Notes under the pieces: model-generated
What the model was told of the DNA's origin: nothing
The model's input: only the letters and a program-made list of their open reading frames with translations
The model's database searches: none
Shown here: positions 18,140-23,716 of the stretch, piece by piece
How positions within the stretch are numbered: position 1 is the first letter of the stretch
Layout of the letters: the number at the start of each line of letters is the position of its first letter
Assembly: GCA_027604665.1 (NCBI GenBank)
Contig: JADGIZ010000132.1
Location: 1 to 23,716, forward strand
DNA from: Polyrhizophydium stewartii
Lineage: Eukaryota > Chytridiomycota > Chytridiomycetes > Rhizophydiales
DNA length: 23,716 nt
Direction of reading: 5' to 3'
Translations under genes and position numbers: made by a program

Positions 18140-19120
18140 ATGTCAGACTCTTCGTTTGCGTGGGGCTACCCAGGCACTTCGGTCGCGCTCGCGCGCAAGG
18201 CAGCCGGATATGGTGAGCAAGCGCTGCCCTGGTGTCGCTGCTGGTGGTGCGGCACATCGCGACTGGTGCCAGAGGCAGACTCGATGCGCAAGGGAAGCTG
18301 CTTGGCACATGGCCATCTGGGCGTGCTGAAGGCGCTTTGAGCGGCCGATTGCGCCGCGGGTCTGGTCTGCCGCCATGACATGTGGCCCGCCGTGGACGAC
18401 CCAGTGTCATTGTCGTGATCCACCGATCGCAAAGCATCGGGAACGGTGCAGATCGCTGCGGCGAGCATGTCCAGGGCTGACACGCACCCGCCAGACGACA
18501 GCGATGAGGCTCCGACCAGCGTGCCGCCCGCCTCGCAGCTCATGACGCAGAGCCCCAGCCAGGCCGCCAACACGCGCAGGGACTTTAGCCTCAACAGAAT
18601 GGGCTCTGGCCGCCAGCAGCAAGCCATCGTGGCCGACGAGCATGCGGGCGATCACGCCGGCCGTCCACACTCCAACGAAAACTCGCGCAACCCCCTCAAC
18701 AACGCGACCTCGACCGAGTCGCTGCAGTACTCGCTCATGATCGCCAAGCAGGTTGTCACTGGTGGACGCGACTCCGACAGCAACAGCATAAGCGGCTCGA
18801 GCCAGGACCGCCCGCGCCAGACGCCCGTTCGCTCCGAGTCGTCGCAGCTCCGCATGATCCCGGACTTCAGCAAAGACGACCGCTTCGCGGTTTGGCCCAA
18901 CAGCATGGCCATCGGCGAGCTACTGCTCTCGATCGGCTCCGAGCGCAACTGGACTGCCGCCGAGATGCAGTCGGACCGCCAGGCGTTTGAGAAGCAGCGC
19001 ATCCGCACCGTCGGCGACCTGCGCGCAATTTCCGACCAGACGTGGGACGCGCTCACGTCAGTGCTGCCAATCGTCAAGGATCTGGTGCGCCACGAGATCT
19101 GGCGCTCCGAGGAGAACTGA
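18140..19120 (+). CDS. Unrecognised small Ser-rich protein with C-terminal SAM-like helical domain (paralogue 2)
   Basis: Exons are 18140-18212 and 18495-19120, giving 232 residues. Exon 1 encodes MSDSSFAWGYPGTSVALARK and a few more residues and ends at a GTGAGC donor. The 282-nt intron ends 19 nt after GCTGACAC, and the join gives ...Gly-Tyr-Asp-Asp-Ser-Asp-Glu, an acidic motif also found near the start of the preceding gene. Residues about 35-155 are polar and disordered-looking. Residues about 161-228 form the helical domain shared with 15566-17821: Ile-Gly-x3-Arg-Asn-Trp-Thr-x2-Glu, Gln-Arg-Ile-Arg-Thr, Thr-Trp and Ile-Val-Lys-Asp-Leu. A single-exon reading starting at an ATG at 18467 would also reach this domain and is the main alternative. 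The tandem position and shared domain point to duplication. Function is unknown; a protein-interaction role is a guess from the SAM-like pattern. Confidence 0.65.
18901..19110 (+). other. Shared C-terminal helical domain, copy 2
   Basis: This is the counterpart of 17567-17782. It starts S-M-A-I-G-E-L-L and ends near H-E-I-W-R. It is one residue longer than copy 1 before Ile-Val-Lys-Asp. Predicted helices are inferred from residue pattern only. Confidence 0.7.
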
Positions 19121-19388
19121 GGCGGCGCCCACACACCAGCGCCTGCTCACGGACATGGCCGAGGGCCAGCGTGCAAACAACATACGTCGCTGACTGAAAA
19201 ATGCGCTGTTTGTTATTCCTTGTGTGACCAGCGGGTGTTCAGAGAAGCTGCTGCTTGCGCGTACATGGGTGCAGGGGTGAGATGTGCCCGCAGCAGCAGC
19301 CAGCAGCAATGGTCACAAGCTGGGAGGTCAACGAATGCACAAACAAAGAAACAAAAAACAAAATGGGGGGGGGATCGTTTGAAAGATA
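19121..19388. other. Convergent 3' spacer with AC-rich patch and G9 run
   Basis: The two flanking genes end towards each other here. No AATAAA is visible on either strand. An A/C-rich stretch (about 19338-19363) is followed directly by nine G residues at 19365-19373. On the minus strand this gives a C9 run just after the stop of the deubiquitinase-like gene, followed by a T-rich patch that may serve its 3' end. Confidence 0.4.
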
Positions 19389-22300
19389 TCACTCCTCGAC
19401 GCCAGAGGGAATAGCACCGGCTTGCCTGCCCGAAATGCCGCCCTTGTCCCATGCGTCGATGGCCGACACGATGCGGTCCACAAACTTGCGAGCCTCGCGA
19501 ACGACGGGTGAGGACGACGATCCATCGCCGGCCGAGCCGACCGCGGGAAGAGCTTGCATGGAGGCCGTCTCGGCGAGGCCGCTTGGCGGCGACATGGGCG
19601 ACGCCATGGCGTAGTCGCTCACCTTGGCTCCCCCTCGCGCGCCGGGCTGGCCAACGAGCTGGAAGAGCAAGCTGCTCTGGAGCTTCTCGCGCTTGGTCTC
19701 CCAGCGATCATTGCGCCAGCCCGAGTTAAAGTCGACACGATCGCCTCTCTGTCCGCACTCGCCAATCAGCTTGAGCAGCGCTTTGGTCTCCGCTTCGTCG
19801 AGCGTGCCGCGCGGCTCCGAGTCGATGATGGCGTACATGAGCTGCTTGGGTCGGTTCTTGTCCTCGTCGCTGTTGCCGACGTAGAACCAGTTGATGGCCG
19901 AGATGGACTTTGGAAGATTGGGGTCGTATGGACCGACGATGGCGCCGACAAACGGCTCCGCGGTCGCTGCTGCCGAGAGGGAAGCGCTCGATGTCGGAGC
20001 CGGCGGAACCGTGTCCTCTGGCAAGACAGTGTAATTCGTCTTGGCGGCCGACGACGAGATGGGCTCGCTGGGCGTCATCGGGCGGGGGGCGGCGGTAGCG
20101 GCAGCGACCGCGGCGGCCCTCGGATCGGTCAGTGGCGGCCAGCCTGGCAGCGCAACGTTGGAAACACTGCCGTCGGGGCCGCCGCCAGCATCGAGATTCG
20201 GAGCGACGCGGCTCTGCGGTTCGCCTGCGGAGCTGCTGGGGTCGGCGCTGCTCTGGCGGAAAAGGCCTTGGTAGTTGCGCTGATTGACGAGGTCGATCAG
20301 ACTGGGGTCTGGCGCAAACGTCGGGTGCGAGTGGTACCAGCCGACGATGCGCAGATTCAGCTTCTCGACCAGCTCGCGCGTCTCGACCTCGCTGGCTGGG
20401 TCCAGCTCGACGTTGTAATGGCGGTCCTCGCCTGCGCCATGCAGCTCCTGCTCGACGCTGCGGCAAGGAAGCGCCGACGTGATCTCGAGCCGGTTGCTCT
20501 TGGGGTCCCACTTGCCGGCCAGGAAGCCAATCACCTCGGTTGCCATGAGATGGGCATGTATGTCCATGACGGCCAACACGCGGCGGTGCACGCTGATGCG
20601 GAACGGCTGAGACCCGGCCTCGCCGCTGCCGGGCTTGCCAGTGTACCGCTCGCAGGGTATCATGACGTGGCCGTCGCTATGGCTGCAGCGCAAGTGACGA
20701 GCCAGGGCGTCAGCCAGTGATGTGCAGGCCGCGAGTGCGCCAAAAGCCAAAGCAACTCACGCAAGCACGGCGATGGGGTCAAAGTTGGAAAGCGAGTTTT
20801 TGGTCACGGCACGCACGGGGCGGCTCTTAGCGTATGCAGTGCGCTCAGCAGGCCCTGAGATGCGCTGCTCTTCGAGGTCGTGGAGCAGCGTCGACATATC
20901 AGCCGACGGTCTGCCTGGAGCAAGGCTGCGGCCGTCCCCGCTGCTGCCGCCGCTTCCACTGCTGCCGCTGCTGGACGACCGCCGTGGCTGGCGCGTTCCA
21001 ACTTTGACAGTCTTTGGACTGAGTTCAAGCGCAAGCCTGCGTCAGAACACTGCGATGTCCAGATCCCAACGAGCCTTGACTCACGCTTTTGTGCTGACCA
21101 GGATGGGCGTGCCACCGACAGTCGAACCCGTGGTGCTGGTATCATGGTCATCGCCGGGGGCATCGGGGTCGGTACCGTTGTCGCCGAGCTCGCCCTCGAT
21201 GTTGGTCGAGGCACTGCTTCCCGACGCCGTTCTGGACTGAGCGCGGGAGGAGTGCTTGGAAGACTGGGGGATGTACCTGTACGACGGTGCTGACACACCG
21301 GGTTTCGGAATGTGGCCTGCTTCGGCTGCAGCATCCTCGCTGACGAACGTCGACGGGTCCAGCTGGTCGCTGAGCTGGTTGGGGATATGCAGCGGAATCT
21401 GGCGGCCCTTGAGATAGGGCTTTGCGGCAGCCGACTCCGGGTCAAGCGGCTTGCCACTCAGCGTGTAGCCGGGCCCACTTTCGACGACTTTCCTTGGCAG
21501 CGCAATGTTGTCGCGGAACAGCTTGATAAAGTACTTTTGGGCATGGCTGCGGATGGCGTTGGGATCGCGTGTTCCCATGAACCGGGCGAGCTATTGCGCG
21601 ATGGTAGCATTGGCGGTCAGCCGCACTGCATCTCAGCGCTGAAGCAGCGGCGAGCTTCACACAGTCGCACCTCATTCCATTCACGGCCAAAGCGATGCAA
21701 CCCTTCCTTGAAGAGGGAGATCTCTTCGTCGGTGAATTTGCCTGTGTTCATGCCGGCCGAGACGGTTTTGTACTTTTTGACCGGCGTTGCGTCCGTGCCT
21801 TCGTTGGAGTTCGGTTGTGCAGATACGGGCGAGCCGTCCTGGGCAGCGTCCTGCATCTGCGTTGCGTCGGCGGACAAAAGAGCTTCGCGTGGCGAGACAT
21901 CGGTCGAGTGCGAGGGTGTGATGCCGGCAAAGGTAGAGGGCGATGCTGCGATGCTGAGCTGCGTGGGGACTTGGCCTTGGACGGAGCTCTTGCGCTGCTT
22001 CGAGGCCTTTGGCTGGCGAGGCTGCTTTGCCTTTGGCGGTGGGTCTGTGTGCTCGGGCATCACAGGGGCTGGGGGGAGCGGATCCAAGAACACGCCGTCC
22101 TGTATGGGCTGCGCCGGTATGGGAGCGTCCGAGAACTGCTGCTGTGGCTCCTGAGGCGGGGGTGGCTGCGGCTGCTGCTGCGGCTGATGCTGTTGATGCT
22201 GCTGCTGTACAAGGGATGCGTGCTGGAGGTGGTCCGTATACGGCTGCGGAAAGGGCTGCTGAAACTGGTGCAAGAAGGGCGGTTGGATATGCTGCTGAAG

Positions 22301-23716
22301 TACAGGGGACACTTGCGAGTGCTGAAGGTGGGGCTGAAAGTGGGCCTGCTGGGACGGATACCGAGGCTGCTGCTGATGCAGGTGCTGCAGGAAGGGGGTA
22401 TGCATGGCATGAGGCTGGGCATGTGAGCAAAGCCGCGGGGCGTGCTGGGGTTGGGCAGACGGTGGGGACGTGAAGGCGGCAGCCGCCGAAGCCGGGGAGG
22501 CAGACATCCAAAGCGGAACAAAGCTCGACTGCGAACCGACCTGGTGGTGCAAGCCCGACAGTGGGCCTGCCTGGCTCAAGCTTGGCTCCGTACCCGCCGA
22601 TACGGCAGATCCGGGCAGCTGGGTGGCGGAGGCGGAGCTCTGGATGCCAGCGCTGGTGAGGGCGTCGAGAAAGGGCTGCTGCTGGTGCGGGTGGGCGGAG
22701 CCAGCGCCGATGGCGGCCGCAGCCTGGATGTTCTGGTGCTGAGCCGACGGGTGCTGGTGGGCGACTTGGGCGAGCGGCGGCATTTGCGATAGCATCGGGA
22801 TTTGCGAGACGGGCGGTATCGACGGAAGCGGCGTGATCGGGGTCTGCGGAGCCGATCCGCCAACGCGGATCCCCATGTCCATGGAAACGAGGAGGCCAGA
22901 GTTGGCCGCGATCATGCTGGTATTCGGGTCGAGCCACATGGACGTGCTTATCGGGTCAAGGACGGGACTCATGAGGGGAGTGCGCTGGGAGATCATCATA
23001 GGTGTGGCAGACATGGACGCAGCAAACGCCATGGTGGCGACTTCTTGAGGCGTAGCTTGGCGAATATGTGGCGACTGCAGCAAGTGCTGATGCTGCTGCT
23101 GCTGCTGCTGTTGCTGTTGCTGCTGCTGTTGCTGCTGAAGCTGCTGCTGCTGCTGCTGCTGGTGCTGTTGCTGCTGCTGCTGGAGATGCTGTTGCTGGAT
23201 TTGATGGTGCAGCTGCTGCTGGTGGATCTGCTGCTGATGGATCTGCTGCTGCTGGATCTGCTGCTGGATCTGCTGCTGCTGGAGTTGCTGATGGAACTGT
23301 TGGTGTATCTGGTGCTGCTGGTGCTGCGCCATCTGGAGCGGGGGCGGGACCTGGGGCTGCATCTGCATGCGGACCTGCGAGGCATGAGGCGGCTGCTGGA
23401 GCTGGGGGACCTCGGGAGCCACGGGGGCGGCGATCATGTTCGATGTTTGCGCCGTCGGCGGGAGAGGCGGGAGGCCGTGCTGGGTGTGCGAAAGCGGCTG
23501 GATCTGGGCCTGCGCCTGGGCGGGCTGGTCGTAGGCGCGATGCTGCTGCTGCTGCTGCTGCTGAGGCTGCTCGGCGAGATGGTCTGCCGGGTGCTCTGGC
23601 AGTTGGTCCTTAGCGGATCCGCGGGTCCGCTGGCCTGGAGGGCGCCAGGGGGACGCAGCAAGCCCGTCAGCGGCTGCACGGGTGGCGGGGTCGCGGGTCG
23701 CGGCGCTGCCGGGGCG
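19389..23716 (-). CDS. MYSM1-like protein: Gln-rich N-terminus, SANT/Myb (SHAQKYF) and JAMM deubiquitinase domain; 5' partial
   Basis: Minus-strand exons are 23634-21671, 21590-21085, 21018-20761 and 20682-19389. Exon 1 probably starts at 23634, after GCTGACGG and the first AG, though the frame is open to the window edge, so the start codon is missing or unproved. Counted from the ATG at 23437 there are 1274 residues. Residues 1-450 are Gln/His/Pro-rich with long polyQ. The SANT/Myb domain at 566-610 (GKFTDEEISLFKEGLHRFG, later GTRDP and SHAQKYF) is followed by Gly-Tyr-Thr-Leu-Ser-Gly-Lys-Pro-Leu-Asp-Pro. The JAMM domain starts near 869. It has Glu893, His961, His963, Ser971 and Asp974 in the HxHP-x6-S-x2-D pattern of active zinc isopeptidases, in a MYSM1-like context (VMDIHAH, GWYHSHPTF). 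MYSM1 removes ubiquitin from histone H2A and acts as a transcription co-regulator. No SWIRM domain is visible between SANT and JAMM. About 100 low-complexity residues (986-1085) interrupt the JAMM domain. Confidence 0.85.
23077..23310 (-). repeat. CAG/CTG-type trinucleotide region encoding polyglutamine
   Basis: CTG and TTG triplets on the + strand (CAG and CAA on the minus strand) dominate this stretch. They encode about 75 residues that are nearly all Gln, with scattered His, Ile and Leu. CAA interruptions break the longest pure CAG runs. A shorter CTG run lies at 23541-23561 in the same frame. Such tracts are prone to length variation by slippage. Confidence 0.85.

Noticed and set aside
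23068..23613. Ala-rich + strand open frame opposite the polyglutamine region
   Set aside because: It is simply the other-strand translation of CAG/CTG repeats (poly-Ala) and has no independent support.
1..23716. Mobile elements, rRNA or tRNA genes
   Set aside because: No transposase or reverse-transcriptase-like frame, terminal repeats, or tRNA/rRNA sequence was recognised on either strand.

Overview
The window is eukaryotic nuclear DNA, very GC-rich and gene-dense. It has short introns (mostly 50-120 nt), compact intergenic spacers and AATAAA-type 3' signals. The gene set suggests an early-diverging, chytrid-like fungus. It includes GPI-type Ser/Ala-rich surface proteins, a Fat1-like acyl-CoA synthetase, a tomosyn/Sro7 protein with an R-SNARE tail, and a Myb/SANT plus JAMM histone-deubiquitinase-like protein. 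The taxon is an inference from gene content; no lineage marker was compared.

Layout on the + strand from the left: the 3' end of a Ser/Pro-rich surface protein (1-348); two small secreted GPI-type proteins (517-912, 1043-1486); a six-exon very-long-chain acyl-CoA synthetase/fatty acid transport protein (1768-4473); and a six-exon secreted M64-family metallopeptidase (4959-7268). A mitochondrial-type PPR protein lies on the minus strand (7331-9070). It is divergent from ribosomal protein eS8 (9209-10424), whose four-base first exon is followed by a 610-nt GC-AG intron. Next on + come a Yar1-like ankyrin protein (10657-11432), a 1199-residue tomosyn/Sro7 homologue (11601-15519), and two tandem genes (15566-17821, 18140-19120) that share an unrecognised C-terminal helical domain. 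On the minus strand, 19389 to the right edge, is a large MYSM1-like gene: a Gln-rich N-terminus, a SHAQKYF-type SANT/Myb domain and a catalytic JAMM domain.

Functionally this is ordinary housekeeping plus secretion and cell-surface genes: cytosolic translation and small-subunit assembly (eS8 and a probable Rps3 chaperone next to each other), mitochondrial RNA metabolism (PPR), lipid activation, exocytosis control, extracellular proteolysis and chromatin deubiquitination. There is no operon and no mobile element.

I rebuilt exon-intron structures by hand from reading-frame phase, splice sites and family similarity. Of the 24 introns proposed, 21 carry a CTGAC branch-like motif upstream of the acceptor. 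The likeliest undescribed items are the shared domain of the two tandem genes and the unusual architecture of the MYSM1-like protein (Gln-rich N-terminus, no visible SWIRM, a ~100-residue insertion inside the JAMM domain).
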